Source of the DNA: Acinetobacter defluvii
Lineage (GTDB): Bacteria > Pseudomonadota > Gammaproteobacteria > Pseudomonadales > Moraxellaceae
Assembly: GCF_001704615.3 (NCBI RefSeq)
Contig: NZ_CP029397.2
Location: 1,984,001 to 2,048,000, forward strand
DNA length: 64,000 bases
Reading direction: 5' to 3'
A program made the position numbers and the translations under genes. Under the pieces are notes generated by a model. The model made no database searches. It was given only the letters and a program-made list of their open reading frames with translations, and was not told the DNA's origin. Positions 1-7,529 of this stretch are shown here, one piece after another; position 1 is the stretch's first letter; the number at the start of each line of letters is the position of its first letter.

Positions 1-54
1 TATTTACAGTCTCTCCGTTTAATTTTTTCATTTTTATATATTTTCTTAGAAATC

Positions 55-276
55 TTTGCGATTTTGCGGTTTCCTCTTATATCCATTGCTATATAAAGGT
101 TTCCGCTCCGCAATCTATTTGCGACACCTTGCGTATGATTGCGGTTTCTGCGGAATAGTACATCTAAAAATATAGCTCTTCACAAAAAACGCAATCCTCC
201 GCAGTCGCTCCGCAATCCATTTGCGGTATGCAAAGCCTTATCAGTAAAGGCTTTCAAGCATAAACCGCAAAATCGC
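55..276. repeat. Cluster of CCGCAA / TTGCGG repeats, candidate replication origin of the satellite
   Basis: This stretch just past the 3' end of the DUF3987 replication gene is crowded with short GC-containing repeats on an AT-rich background. TTGCGG-type copies are at about 64-69, 139-144 and 221-226. CCGCAA-type copies are at about 108-113, 210-215 and 265-270. Several one-base variants (TTTGCG, CTGCGG, ACGCAA, CCGCAG) lie between them, in both orientations. P4-type elements carry an iteron origin bound by their replication protein close to its gene, so this is a reasonable origin candidate. No gene is visible here. Confidence 0.5.
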
Positions 277-278
277 AT

Positions 279-2417
279 CTATTTCAATAGTAATGGATTC
301 AATTCAATGTATGTAGACTTATCAATAATGACCAATCGAACATAATTAAATTCAATTAACTCGTTTAAGCATGGATCAAATGCTTTAGCCTTTCTTAGAT
401 GTGACGGCGCACCTTTTGCAGCTAAAGATTTTAAAATACGGTTTGTATTCTCCTTAATACATTTGGACAAAATGTTCTTAATCAACTTCTCTGCATCACT
501 CTCTGTTTTAACCTCAATATCTGCATACATTGCCCATTCATTTAACGAATGCTTAACGACTTCACACGCTCCTTTTAAGGTACTGGCATCAATCCACTGT
601 AAACCCTGAAAGTAAGCGAACACGGTCGCTAAACGCCGTGCTAATTGGCTCGCTCGACTAGCAAAAGCCTGTAGATATTCATAGCGTTTACCTTTGCCTT
701 GTAATTCCTCAAACATATTGTAAAAGGCTAGATCTATTTCTCTTGCTTGTTCATTCATGGGAATGACGTAGCGACCGTTATACAGCTCTTGATCGGCATG
801 AGGGCGTGGGCAGTCATCAAGCAAGTATTCGCAACGTGTCCAGTAAGCAATTAAGCGATGGTCCGTGTTGGCATTCTTATTTTGATAGATTGCATCCTGT
901 AGCCGTGTACCTGCCAAGTTCTCAGGAATAGTGAGAATAAATCTAGGTAAAAAGCCTTGTCCTCTTAACACTGGGTCTTTAAGTGCATCGGCTAATACCT
1001 CATGTTGTCCCTGTAGGTTGAACGTCAAGCGAACATCATAAGCACGACCGCTACCATTCAAATTGGACTTAGACCGGGTGCGTTCTACAAAACCATCATC
1101 AAATAACTTGGCATAGCCTCCAATCGCTTGAGTACGAGTGTCACCTTTCATGGTATAGCCACCAAAAAATTGCCCTGCTTCATCACTGGCAATAGAGGCG
1201 TTATTGAGTACACCATCCACATAAAGCCCTGCAATAGATTCAAGGGTAATGTCACTGTAAAGCGTACTTGGGTCATGTGGTGGCGGATTCTCAGCGCAAT
1301 AGGCTTCACGATCCTTTTTATTTAATGAGGCTTGTCCGCTTTTCCATTGTTCAAGGTCACGGCGGTACTGCTCGTATTGTTTACGCTCATATTGAATAAT
1401 GGCTTTGTCTGCCATATTTCGGCTTGTACTCTTACGACTTCCGCTTTGTCCCTCTGTCAAAAGATATAAGCTACATGGCTCACCTTGAGCATTGAACGGA
1501 TGTGGTGCATTTACATGGGCTTGGGCAATATGGGACATGGCACCTATAACACATTGGGCAGCCATGGCTATTGGTGCTTGCACATACTCAGCAATGGCAA
1601 GTACAGCCTCTCTCGCCAATGGTGGCAAAGCATGAATCGGATAAGGGGTATTTATAGCGGATTCAGCTTGTGTCAGTGGTAGCAACTCGCCCCAGTGGTC
1701 ATCCTGTTTAGGCAATTGACTGATTGCCTCATGAATAAAAGCTTGTACTTCTGCAGTATCATCATCACGATTTAAATCAATATGAAATGCTTTATCGCCA
1801 TACTGCATGGTTTGATTTAATAAGCGTACCACCGTATTTTGCTCGAGGTTTTGATAGGGTTTAAGTTTTATATGCTCTGCTCGTGTTGGCATGTAGATCT
1901 GTGTATAGCCTGTTTGTGAGAGTTGATTAATCACAAACTGTATTTGCTCAAAATCAAAGGCTTTGAGTGTTGTTTTATTGGCATGGTATAGGTGGGGCAA
2001 TATGACCAATACCACAGCAAAGGGCTGTAATGGTGGCTCAAAACCAATCGCTATACTTGAAGCAATTTTAAAGAAAGCTTCTAAACTATGTGTGACGATG
2101 ACATGTTTATCCTGGTGCAAGTCACCAAAGTAGGCAAAGCCTTTTGCCAAGCCATCAGGCATGACTTGAATGAGTTGTCTATCTTGTACTACAGCACATT
2201 GTACGAGTTCCAATCGAGCGTTATAGATCGGTAGAATCAAAGGCTGTTCATAGCTCACGCCGTTAATCTCTACATTGCATTGTTCCACGTAGATCGGCTG
2301 TGATGGACTGCCAAAACGCTGAATAATCGGATGATTGATATAAGCGTCATCGAGTGGATTAAGTACCGTACAATTTGCTAGAATCGAATCGGGTTTGATG
2401 GAGGTGGTGATATTCAT
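279..2417 (-). CDS. YfjI/DUF3987-type replication (helicase-like) protein
   Basis: This 712-residue protein belongs to the DUF3987/YfjI type found in P4-like islands and prophages, where it takes the place of a primase-helicase. A P-loop is visible at about residues 321-331 (TEGQSGSRKSTS), followed by the long DUF3987 region to about residue 620. Residues 90-140 align by eye with the Toprim-like segment of the family, but the usual acidic residues appear replaced (VIVTHS, VILPHL), so primase activity is doubtful. The start overlaps the stop of the upstream gene (ATGA), indicating translational coupling. It is the last gene of the satellite operon and is followed by origin-like repeats. Role in replication is inferred from family and position. 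Confidence 0.75.
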   Translation of the reverse strand: MNITTSIKPDSILANCTVLNPLDDAYINHPIIQRFGSPSQPIYVEQCNVEINGVSYEQPLILPIYNARLELVQCAVVQDRQLIQVMPDGLAKGFAYFGDLHQDKHVIVTHSLEAFFKIASSIAIGFEPPLQPFAVVLVILPHLYHANKTTLKAFDFEQIQFVINQLSQTGYTQIYMPTRAEHIKLKPYQNLEQNTVVRLLNQTMQYGDKAFHIDLNRDDDTAEVQAFIHEAISQLPKQDDHWGELLPLTQAESAINTPYPIHALPPLAREAVLAIAEYVQAPIAMAAQCVIGAMSHIAQAHVNAPHPFNAQGEPCSLYLLTEGQSGSRKSTSRNMADKAIIQYERKQYEQYRRDLEQWKSGQASLNKKDREAYCAENPPPHDPSTLYSDITLESIAGLYVDGVLNNASIASDEAGQFFGGYTMKGDTRTQAIGGYAKLFDDGFVERTRSKSNLNGSGRAYDVRLTFNLQGQHEVLADALKDPVLRGQGFLPRFILTIPENLAGTRLQDAIYQNKNANTDHRLIAYWTRCEYLLDDCPRPHADQELYNGRYVIPMNEQAREIDLAFYNMFEELQGKGKRYEYLQAFASRASQLARRLATVFAYFQGLQWIDASTLKGACEVVKHSLNEWAMYADIEVKTESDAEKLIKNILSKCIKENTNRILKSLAAKGAPSHLRKAKAFDPCLNELIEFNYVRLVIIDKSTYIELNPLLLK

Positions 2418-2683
2418 AGTGTCACCGCCTTTTTATTTGAATCTACTTCCTTTTGATAGGCTTCACGCTGTAGATCGTGTTCATCGGCAAATGTATCAGA
2501 TAGATATTGGGCTACATCTAATAATTCTTGGTTGAAAAAAGTCTTACCTGTTTTATTGTTCTGAATGACTGTAGATACCAGTGCATTTACCCATGATAGA
2601 TGTGATTTTGCTAAGGTATGAGCATCAACCAATTCACCTGCATCATAAGTCTGTAGAGCGTTATTTGTGTCATGTTTAGTCAT
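2414..2683 (-). CDS. Hypothetical satellite protein, 89 aa
   Basis: The ATG at 2683 is chosen because it follows an AAGGAGG ribosome binding site at the correct distance. A longer in-frame reading from 2761 would lie inside the upstream gene and lacks such support. The protein is acidic and helical, with no motif I recognise. Its stop overlaps the start of the DUF3987 gene by four bases and it begins next to the stop of the gene before, so it is part of the same operon. Possibly a small accessory protein of replication, but nothing in the sequence proves that. Confidence 0.6.
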   Translation of the reverse strand: MTKHDTNNALQTYDAGELVDAHTLAKSHLSWVNALVSTVIQNNKTGKTFFNQELLDVAQYLSDTFADEHDLQREAYQKEVDSNKKAVTL

Positions 2684-2684
2684 G

Positions 2685-2981
2685 TTAAACGCCCTCCTTA
2701 TGTGCTGCCCATTCTTGAGCATGTTCTTGGTGTAAGCGTTCCAAAGTTGCCACACGTTCATCAGCCATAAACTCGGAAAGGGCTAAAAGCTTATCTAGGG
2801 TATAAAAATGACAATTATCTACATTGTAATGCGTAGATAATTTCTCTTTGATTTGGTCTGTTTCTTTTTTAACTTGAGCAATTAGAGTAGATAGCCATTC
2901 CGTGAACTCGCATGATTCACCGTACATACTGGCTAGATCAGCATCATTATAAATTTTAGGCGTGTTTGTATTTTTAGGCAT
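2685..2981 (-). CDS. Hypothetical satellite protein, 98 aa
   Basis: The start is placed at 2981, where an AGGAG site precedes ATG. Reading from 3089 would include about 36 residues that only mirror the upstream gene in another frame. The product is a small, mostly helical, charged protein with no domain I recognise. It starts three bases after the stop of the upstream gene and ends two bases before the next start, so the three are probably translated together. Confidence 0.6.
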   Translation of the reverse strand: MPKNTNTPKIYNDADLASMYGESCEFTEWLSTLIAQVKKETDQIKEKLSTHYNVDNCHFYTLDKLLALSEFMADERVATLERLHQEHAQEWAAHKEGV

Positions 2982-2983
2982 GA

Positions 2984-3328
2984 TTAATGCGCTCCTGTGT
3001 TCATTGGAGCTTTGCCAATCACGGCCAAGTGATGAGGGTGGCAAAGCTGAAAAGGGTTGGCCGACAGGTAACACAAGAAACCTGCACACTCGAAAGTGTC
3101 CCTCTCCAGCTTCACCATAAAATGCGAACGCATAGAGATAGTACGCATAAAAAAAGCCCTGAGCGGACTATATGCGCTTGTGTTAATTTTATTGCCGGCC
3201 AAGGCAAATTCAGTGATTTGGCACTGAACGCCGTTAGCATAAGATGGTTTGCTACAGCTTGCAATAAGAAAAATAGCAATTACCCAAACTAAAGCGAGTT
3301 TTAAAAGATTTATTGAAAACTCTTTCAT
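2984..3328 (-). CDS. Small membrane-anchored protein, possibly Ash/Icd-like
   Basis: This 114-residue reading frame has a hydrophobic N-terminal segment (about residues 5-25, ending IASCS, which could serve as a lipobox) and a Cys/His-rich C-terminal half with an RTISMRSH-type core. That pattern is reminiscent of the poorly characterised Ash/Icd-like proteins of P4-type satellites. The match is by memory and weak. The gene sits in the satellite operon and overlaps the upstream HTH gene by four bases, which supports it being real. A plus-strand open frame covers much the same bases, but it has no operon context. Confidence 0.45.
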   Translation of the reverse strand: MKEFSINLLKLALVWVIAIFLIASCSKPSYANGVQCQITEFALAGNKINTSAYSPLRAFFMRTISMRSHFMVKLERDTFECAGFLCYLSANPFQLCHPHHLAVIGKAPMNTGAH

Positions 3329-3540
3329 ACTTTCAACTCCCGATATTCATAGCGAGCGTGATAACCATCTCGGTTATGGTTGGGTTCTTGGTGAGTTACG
3401 ATGTCATAACCTGAATTGCGTAGGCGATTAATCACAGCACTGAGGCGATAACAGTGAAATAGATTAATTGCCTCGGCTTGGCTTAGAGTTTTACCTTGTT
3501 TGAGGTGGGCTAAGACTTGGGTTTGATGGTTTGTACTCAT
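3325..3540 (-). CDS. Small helix-turn-helix protein (HTH_39-like)
   Basis: The 71-residue protein has the layout of the short HTH_39 phage proteins: an N-terminal helix with TQVLAHLKQGKTLSQAEA, a recognition-type segment (YRLSAVINRLRNSGYDIVT), and a C-terminal YEYRELKV strand. Members occur in prophages and islands and are presumed DNA-binding regulators; their targets are unknown. The gene overlaps both neighbours by four bases, so it is part of the polycistronic satellite operon. Function is inferred from the fold pattern only. Confidence 0.6.
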   Translation of the reverse strand: MSTNHQTQVLAHLKQGKTLSQAEAINLFHCYRLSAVINRLRNSGYDIVTHQEPNHNRDGYHARYEYRELKV

Positions 3541-4250
3541 GCTGCAGCACTCCCAAAATGCTTGACGAGGATCTGCATTCCTTTCGGCAGAATAAAAAAC
3601 TCGATCCTGGTATAACTCCCAAGCTCACCATTTGTTTTGATCTTTACGACTTCCTCGTATTTAGTTTCACAATAACCACGTTCTTGGCTGTAGTAAGTCG
3701 ATGCACGAGTATTATTCAATCGTCTATCCCAACCATGCTTAGAAAGCCATTCAGCCAATACATGACGTTTGATATTGAGAATCTTACAAGCCTGTTGGAA
3801 CTTCACACCTGCAGGTGTTTGGGTGATGGTTTGAATAGATTGTTCTAAGCCTAAATTTTTATGCTCAAGCTCGATGACCTGTTCTGTATATTCAAGCAAT
3901 GCCTTACGCAGTGCATGAGGGTTATTTAAATCAACATTATGTTGTTTAGGTTGGTTCTCCAGCTCTTGCCACCGATCGACTAAACGAGCTGTGAACTCGG
4001 GGCATAATTGAGCAACCACAATAATTGAATCACGTTTACCTTGTTCACCTGAAAACTCATAAACATTTGCAAATCTATTTGGACTAGTTGATTGTTTATT
4101 CTCAACTTTCACCATTGGAGGAAGTTGAATAATTCCTTTTTTGGCTAAGCGCTCAATTGACAGGTTTACTGCTCGTGGTTCAGATTCAACTAAGTCAGCA
4201 ATTTGGATACTGTTCATTGTCACAGTGGGTAAATTAACGAGTTGATTCAT
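3537..4250 (-). CDS. Rha-type / KilA-C antirepressor-like regulator
   Basis: The 237-residue protein combines two phage regulator parts. Residues 10-100 look like the Rha domain (a segment starting MNSIQIADLVESEPRAVNL, with an F-type variant of the usual gene-regulator strand pattern). Residues 145-230 resemble the KilA-C/ANT domain of antirepressors, starting FQQACKILNIKRHVLAEWL. A short coiled segment (LEHKNLGLEQ) lies between them. Such proteins relieve repression or act as lysogeny regulators. In a satellite it may sense or interfere with a helper phage's control circuit, which is inference. Both ends overlap neighbouring genes by four bases. Confidence 0.65.
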   Translation of the reverse strand: MNQLVNLPTVTMNSIQIADLVESEPRAVNLSIERLAKKGIIQLPPMVKVENKQSTSPNRFANVYEFSGEQGKRDSIIVVAQLCPEFTARLVDRWQELENQPKQHNVDLNNPHALRKALLEYTEQVIELEHKNLGLEQSIQTITQTPAGVKFQQACKILNIKRHVLAEWLSKHGWDRRLNNTRASTYYSQERGYCETKYEEVVKIKTNGELGSYTRIEFFILPKGMQILVKHFGSAAA

Positions 4251-4630
4251 GCTTTTTCTCCCACTTTGATATTGTCGAGTAGCGTAGAAAGGTGGTGCAT
4301 TGCCTGTTGCTCTGTATCGAGCATTTGAACAATTGTTTTAGGCGATATATGTGTAGTTTTAAGGCGTGTTGGTCGGATGTATTCGGCTAATGCATCAATA
4401 CGTTTTTTCACAAGCTCGGTGTATTCCATAGCCTCTGTAAAACATGATTTGAGGTTACGCTCATAGAACGTATCGAGTACGCCGTATAGATCATTAAGGA
4501 ATACAGATACTGCTTTTAACTGTTCATGATTAAGAGCTGTAACCAAATCACGGTTATAAACGTCCTTGGACACGGCGTTTAATTGGCGACTGGCATTTAA
4601 ACCGATGGCTTTAATTTGGGTTTTAGTCAT
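4247..4630 (-). CDS. Hypothetical satellite protein, 127 aa
   Basis: A helical, soluble 127-residue protein with no signal peptide, membrane segment or motif I recognise. It lies directly downstream of the AlpA-like gene (two bases between) and overlaps the Rha-like gene by four bases, so it is the second gene of the operon driven from upstream of 4848. Its position suggests a regulatory or accessory role, but no function can be read from the sequence. Confidence 0.6.
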   Translation of the reverse strand: MTKTQIKAIGLNASRQLNAVSKDVYNRDLVTALNHEQLKAVSVFLNDLYGVLDTFYERNLKSCFTEAMEYTELVKKRIDALAEYIRPTRLKTTHISPKTIVQMLDTEQQAMHHLSTLLDNIKVGEKA

Positions 4631-4632
4631 GG

Positions 4633-4848
4633 TTAAGCCTCCAGTACAGCAAGGCTTTTCATTTGATTGTTATGCCATTCGATTAACTGTGCATAGTCAA
4701 AATAAACAGGGGCTTGGCGTGTGGTGCCTGCTTTATATGGCTTCGGGAATGTAGGGTCATTCAATGTGAGTTCACGTAAAGCATTGCGCTTTATGCTTAA
4801 TAACTCGCATGTCTGGTTAAATGTAATTCGGATGGGTTGCATGTACAT
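4633..4848 (-). CDS. AlpA-like excisionase/transcriptional regulator
   Basis: A 71-residue MerR/AlpA-style protein: RITFNQTCELLSIKRNALRE gives the winged helix-turn-helix, followed by the typical FPKPYKAG turn and a VYFDYAQLIEWH end that matches the family's usual wing. AlpA proteins in P4-like islands activate or direct excision and can control the integrase. Two ATGs (4848 and 4842) are possible. A perfect 8-bp inverted repeat lies directly upstream, so the gene may regulate itself. It is the first gene of the satellite operon. Confidence 0.7.
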   Translation of the reverse strand: MYMQPIRITFNQTCELLSIKRNALRELTLNDPTFPKPYKAGTTRQAPVYFDYAQLIEWHNNQMKSLAVLEA

Positions 4849-4877
4849 AGCTCCACATAGTTGTATAACGTGGAGCT
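4849..4877. promoter_or_regulatory. Inverted repeat immediately upstream of the AlpA-like gene
   Basis: AGCTCCAC at 4849-4856 and GTGGAGCT at 4870-4877 form a perfect 8-bp inverted repeat with a 13-base centre, ending one base before the ATG at 4848. No T-tract follows in the direction of the gene, so an operator or a leader hairpin that hides the start is more likely than a terminator. Confidence 0.5.
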
Positions 4878-4908
4878 AGTATTTGATTTATTATTTTTTT
4901 ATTCATTT

Positions 4909-4934
4909 CAATGCAATGAAATAAAATTGCATTG
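4909..4934. promoter_or_regulatory. 9-bp inverted repeat in the AT-rich alpA upstream region
   Basis: CAATGCAAT at 4909-4917 and ATTGCATTG at 4926-4934 are perfect inverted copies separated by eight AT bases. They lie in the AT-rich gap between the AlpA-like gene and the unknown gene at 4957. On the minus strand the hairpin is followed by A rather than T bases, so I favour a protein binding site for control of the alpA promoter. Confidence 0.4.
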
Positions 4935-4956
4935 CAATTATTTACTATTTCATTCT

Positions 4957-5868
4957 TTAATTTTTCAATAATTTATATGCCTTGTTTGCCTCTGCAATAA
5001 TTTTTTCAGTACGACTTTTTGAAAAACCTTTGATGCCAATATGTTCATCTTCTATTTTTTGCAAAATTTTCGATTGTGACCTATTCGCCTTAACCTTTAT
5101 TTCATTTTGCAATGCACTCAATAAAGCCGCTATTAATAACAAGTCACTGTTTTTATAGTTTATTTCCTGAGGTTCCATTGCATTTTTATCTTGTTGGCAT
5201 TGCATTTCTTCCTCTTTCTTTAGAAGCTCGGTTTTTAATTTTTCTATTTCTTCATTTAATTCTTTTACTAAATCACTTTGATTATTAGAATTTTTAACTG
5301 TATTTTCACCCAATTCTTGAATAGATTCAAATTCTGTTACTTCTTGAAAAAAATTGATAGATACATTTTTGGCTTTTTCCTTAAATTTTTTATCGTCCTC
5401 TTGCTTGTTTAGTTGAGCCATAAAATCATAAAGGCACTCTTGGCTATCCGCCTCTAAAAAGTTTTTATAGTCTTCTTCCGATATATCTATTTTTTTAATT
5501 GATGAAAAATTAAAAAAGTCTGATTTTAACCAATAATACTCAAGCCAATGATCTTTAGTATATTCATATTCATTATCATAAACATCTGTTTCTACATATT
5601 CAAAAGTTCCATCAGTTGATATAGCCAGCTTTAGAAACTCGGTAGTTACTCCATAATTGCCATTGAATTCTTGTTCAGAACAATATAATTCTATCTTTCC
5701 ATAATCATTTAACTTAAACATACAAGCAGTTTTATTAAACTCATCAAGTAACAATCTTCTAGCAATATCAGAAACCCCATAACTTATTTTTCTTGATGCT
5801 AACTCTAAAGCCTCAACAATATTTATAAATTTGGTATTTTCTATTTCTATATCTTCAAATAAATTCAC
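4957..5868 (-). CDS. Unknown cargo gene next to the satellite integrase, coiled-coil protein of 303 aa
   Basis: I do not recognise this protein. The first ~160 residues are acidic and rich in aromatic residues. A coiled-coil-type stretch of about 45 residues (around 190-235, KELNEEIEKLKTELLKKEEE) follows. The last ~65 residues are a basic helical domain ending in a TEKIIAEANKAYKLLKN segment. There is no signal peptide or membrane span. It is noticeably more AT-rich than the other satellite genes and stands alone, separated by about 110-150 bases on each side, between int and alpA. P4-like elements often carry unrelated cargo such as anti-phage genes near the integrase. That is context only and not proof. 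Confidence 0.7.
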   Translation of the reverse strand: MNLFEDIEIENTKFINIVEALELASRKISYGVSDIARRLLLDEFNKTACMFKLNDYGKIELYCSEQEFNGNYGVTTEFLKLAISTDGTFEYVETDVYDNEYEYTKDHWLEYYWLKSDFFNFSSIKKIDISEEDYKNFLEADSQECLYDFMAQLNKQEDDKKFKEKAKNVSINFFQEVTEFESIQELGENTVKNSNNQSDLVKELNEEIEKLKTELLKKEEEMQCQQDKNAMEPQEINYKNSDLLLIAALLSALQNEIKVKANRSQSKILQKIEDEHIGIKGFSKSRTEKIIAEANKAYKLLKN

Positions 5869-6017
5869 CTATTTGCCTCCCACAGCAACACCCAATAGAA
5901 ATGACTAAGCCAATCGAATTGGGTATTCGACTTTCGGGGATCAACCTAGGCTTAGCAAACTGAATATATACGATAAAAGGTTAAATAAGAATATATAAGG
6001 CTATCTAGTGCGACATA

Positions 6018-7223
6018 TTACGGCGTGTTGGTCATACGATCTATTTCATCTGCCCACCACTGCATCATCCCTATACGTTCCTCAAAATGTGCGCCTTTGT
6101 CATAAACTCCTTTTACCCCTTTTTTAAGGTGTGCCAAACAAGCTTCCACGACTTGCTCCTTATCGCTGAATTTATTATTTAACTGTGTACTGGCGATATG
6201 TCTAAAACCATGTGGATTTTGTCGCCCTTGATAACCTAGACGATTTAAAGCTTGATTGAATGTATTGTCAGATACAGGCTCGGTTAAGCTCCCCCTCCCT
6301 GCAAACAATAGATTTGATTCCGTCCGATACGTTTCTAATTCCTTTAACAGCTTAATTGCTTGTTTTGGTAAAGGTACTGCATGAGCAATATCTTTTTTCA
6401 TAATTTCTGCGGGCTTAATCCATACAGCTTGATCAAAATCGAACTGTTCCCAAGTGGCATACCTCAGCTCTACAGGACGAGGAAATAGCAAAGCAAACAA
6501 CTCTAAACCGATTGCCATATCTCTTTTGGGGTATCTTCTTATCGCATGGATCAAAGACGGAAATTCATTTATTTCAACAAATTTCATATTACCGCCATTA
6601 TTCTTATCCAAATGCCTAGTGATGCCCTCCAGTGGATTAAATACAATTTTCTCTTGGAACTTTGCCCAATCATAAGCATTACGGACATACGAGGTTAATT
6701 TCTCGACTTGGGTATAAATGCCCAAATCACGTTGCAAGCCCTGAAAAAAATCAAACCATTCTTTTGGTGATATAGCTGTAAAATCCCTTTCACCAAATTC
6801 AGGGATGATATGCCGTTTGATCGACTTCACCGCTTTATCATAGGTATCAAATCCCCAATTCGATTTTTTAGTATCTAACCAATCAAACATTAAAACTTTG
6901 AAACGTAGATTTTCATTTTCTATCTTTTGTTGATTCACCATCTTTCGAGTAGTTAGTGGCTCACCATTAGAAAGCTTATCAGCAAACTCATTTGCCTTTT
7001 TTCTTGCCAAAGCCCCTTTTATGGTGGGGTAAGTACCAAGTCCAAGCCATGACCATTTCCCATTTTCTTTTTTATAACGAAATAACCAAGCCTTTTTCCC
7101 ATTTGGTTGTACACGGAAATACAAGCCGTTGCCGTCAAGCTCCCGATATTCTTTATCTTCGGGTTCTAAACTCTCTAAGACGGTATCGGATAAAGGTCTT
7201 TTCTTAATGTCTTGTCTTTTCAT
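6018..7223 (-). CDS. int: P4-type tyrosine integrase
   Basis: A full-length 401-residue integrase when read from the ATG at 7223; a GTG six codons upstream (7241) is possible. The N-terminal ~90 residues form the P4-type arm-binding domain (ELDGNGLYFRVQPNGKKAWL, then LGLGTYPTIKGA). The catalytic domain shows Arg at about 249 (FPRPVELR), His-x-x-Arg at about 338-341 (HGFRH), His 365 (LAHLKK) and Tyr 374. It catalyses site-specific integration and excision of the satellite. The att copy at 7403-7449 is 180 bases from its start, as expected for a tRNA-targeting P4 integrase. Confidence 0.9.
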   Translation of the reverse strand: MKRQDIKKRPLSDTVLESLEPEDKEYRELDGNGLYFRVQPNGKKAWLFRYKKENGKWSWLGLGTYPTIKGALARKKANEFADKLSNGEPLTTRKMVNQQKIENENLRFKVLMFDWLDTKKSNWGFDTYDKAVKSIKRHIIPEFGERDFTAISPKEWFDFFQGLQRDLGIYTQVEKLTSYVRNAYDWAKFQEKIVFNPLEGITRHLDKNNGGNMKFVEINEFPSLIHAIRRYPKRDMAIGLELFALLFPRPVELRYATWEQFDFDQAVWIKPAEIMKKDIAHAVPLPKQAIKLLKELETYRTESNLLFAGRGSLTEPVSDNTFNQALNRLGYQGRQNPHGFRHIASTQLNNKFSDKEQVVEACLAHLKKGVKGVYDKGAHFEERIGMMQWWADEIDRMTNTP

Positions 7224-7234
7224 GCTCACAACCT

Positions 7235-7281
7235 TGTACACTGAGTTAAGGTAGGCATTCAGTGTACACCACTGTGTACAC
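7235..7281. promoter_or_regulatory. TGTACAC operator-like repeats upstream of the satellite integrase
   Basis: TGTACACTGA at 7235-7244 and TCAGTGTACA at 7259-7268 are a perfect 10-bp inverted repeat. A further GTGTACAC copy is at 7274-7281, directly after the GTGTACAC at 7262-7269. The set overlaps the likely integrase promoter and start region, so it may be the binding site of the integrase itself or of a satellite regulator. Confidence 0.5.
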
Positions 7282-7324
7282 GGATGCTATTGCTATATGA
7301 GTTTAAGATAGGTTATAAAAGGAC

Positions 7325-7360
7325 ATAAAAAAGCCCTGAATCTTTATAATTCAAGGCTTT
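7325..7360 (-). terminator. Rho-independent terminator at the prophage-satellite junction
   Basis: On the minus strand a 12-bp stem (7349-7360 with 7330-7341) with one G-U pair in the RNA and a 7-base loop is followed by six T bases. The pairing is only complete in minus-strand RNA. It would stop transcription that leaves the prophage lysis genes and keep it out of the satellite integrase. Confidence 0.6.
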
Positions 7361-7402
7361 ATCATACATATAAGACTATATAAGTTTATACGATTTTAGG
7401 TA

Positions 7403-7449
7403 TTTGGTAGGTTTAACCAGATTCGAACTGGTGACCTCTACGATGTCAA
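7403..7449. repeat. attL: 47-bp duplicate of the tRNA-Val 3' end
   Basis: These 47 bases are identical to 41408-41454, which are inside the intact tRNA-Val(GAC) gene at the other end of the prophage. The copy holds the T arm, variable loop and anticodon-side sequence but then diverges at 7450, so it is not a functional tRNA. It is the left border of the prophage and probably also the right border of the satellite. Confidence 0.9.
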
Positions 7450-7488
7450 AGAACAGTACAACCTTAAAAATCAATTAGTTAAATATTA

Positions 7489-7510
7489 TTGGTGCCCAAG
7501 TTGCGCCCAA
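7489..7510. promoter_or_regulatory. Integrase arm-type sites near attL
   Basis: TTGGTGCCCAA (7489-7499) and TTGCGCCCAA (7501-7510) lie 40-60 bases inside attL. The first is the exact inverse of 41222-41232 near the other end, and the second is one base short of TTGGCGCCCAA at 41263-41273. Matching short repeats inside both ends are what the arm-binding domain of a lambda-type integrase recognises. Confidence 0.6.
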
Positions 7511-7529
7511 TATTTTTGTTACAATAAAA

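Larger units (their letters stand above)
1..7449. mobile_element. P4-like satellite / integrative island (right part, left end outside window)
   Basis: All genes from 279 to 7223 are on the minus strand, in tightly overlapping order from an integrase of the P4 type to a DUF3987 replication protein. There are small DNA-binding regulators between them and no virion genes. The integrase is beside a 47-bp copy of the tRNA-Val 3' end at 7403-7449, so this copy is probably the shared border with the prophage to the right. A third copy of the repeat, marking the far end, is not present in bases 1-278 and should lie to the left of the window. The satellite label is an inference from gene content; an integrated plasmid-like element is the alternative. 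Confidence 0.7.

Noticed and set aside
139..345. Plus-strand open frame near the window start
   Set aside because: It lies across the repeat tract and the end of the replication gene, with repeat-derived composition; no coding support.
2987..3292. Plus-strand open frame of 101 codons over the small membrane gene
   Set aside because: It is opposite a coupled minus-strand operon gene with matching starts and stops, and has no ribosome binding site or partner.
7403..7449. tRNA-like sequence at the prophage left end
   Set aside because: Only the 3' half matches tRNA-Val; the D arm and 5' acceptor strand are missing, so it is an attachment duplicate and not a gene.
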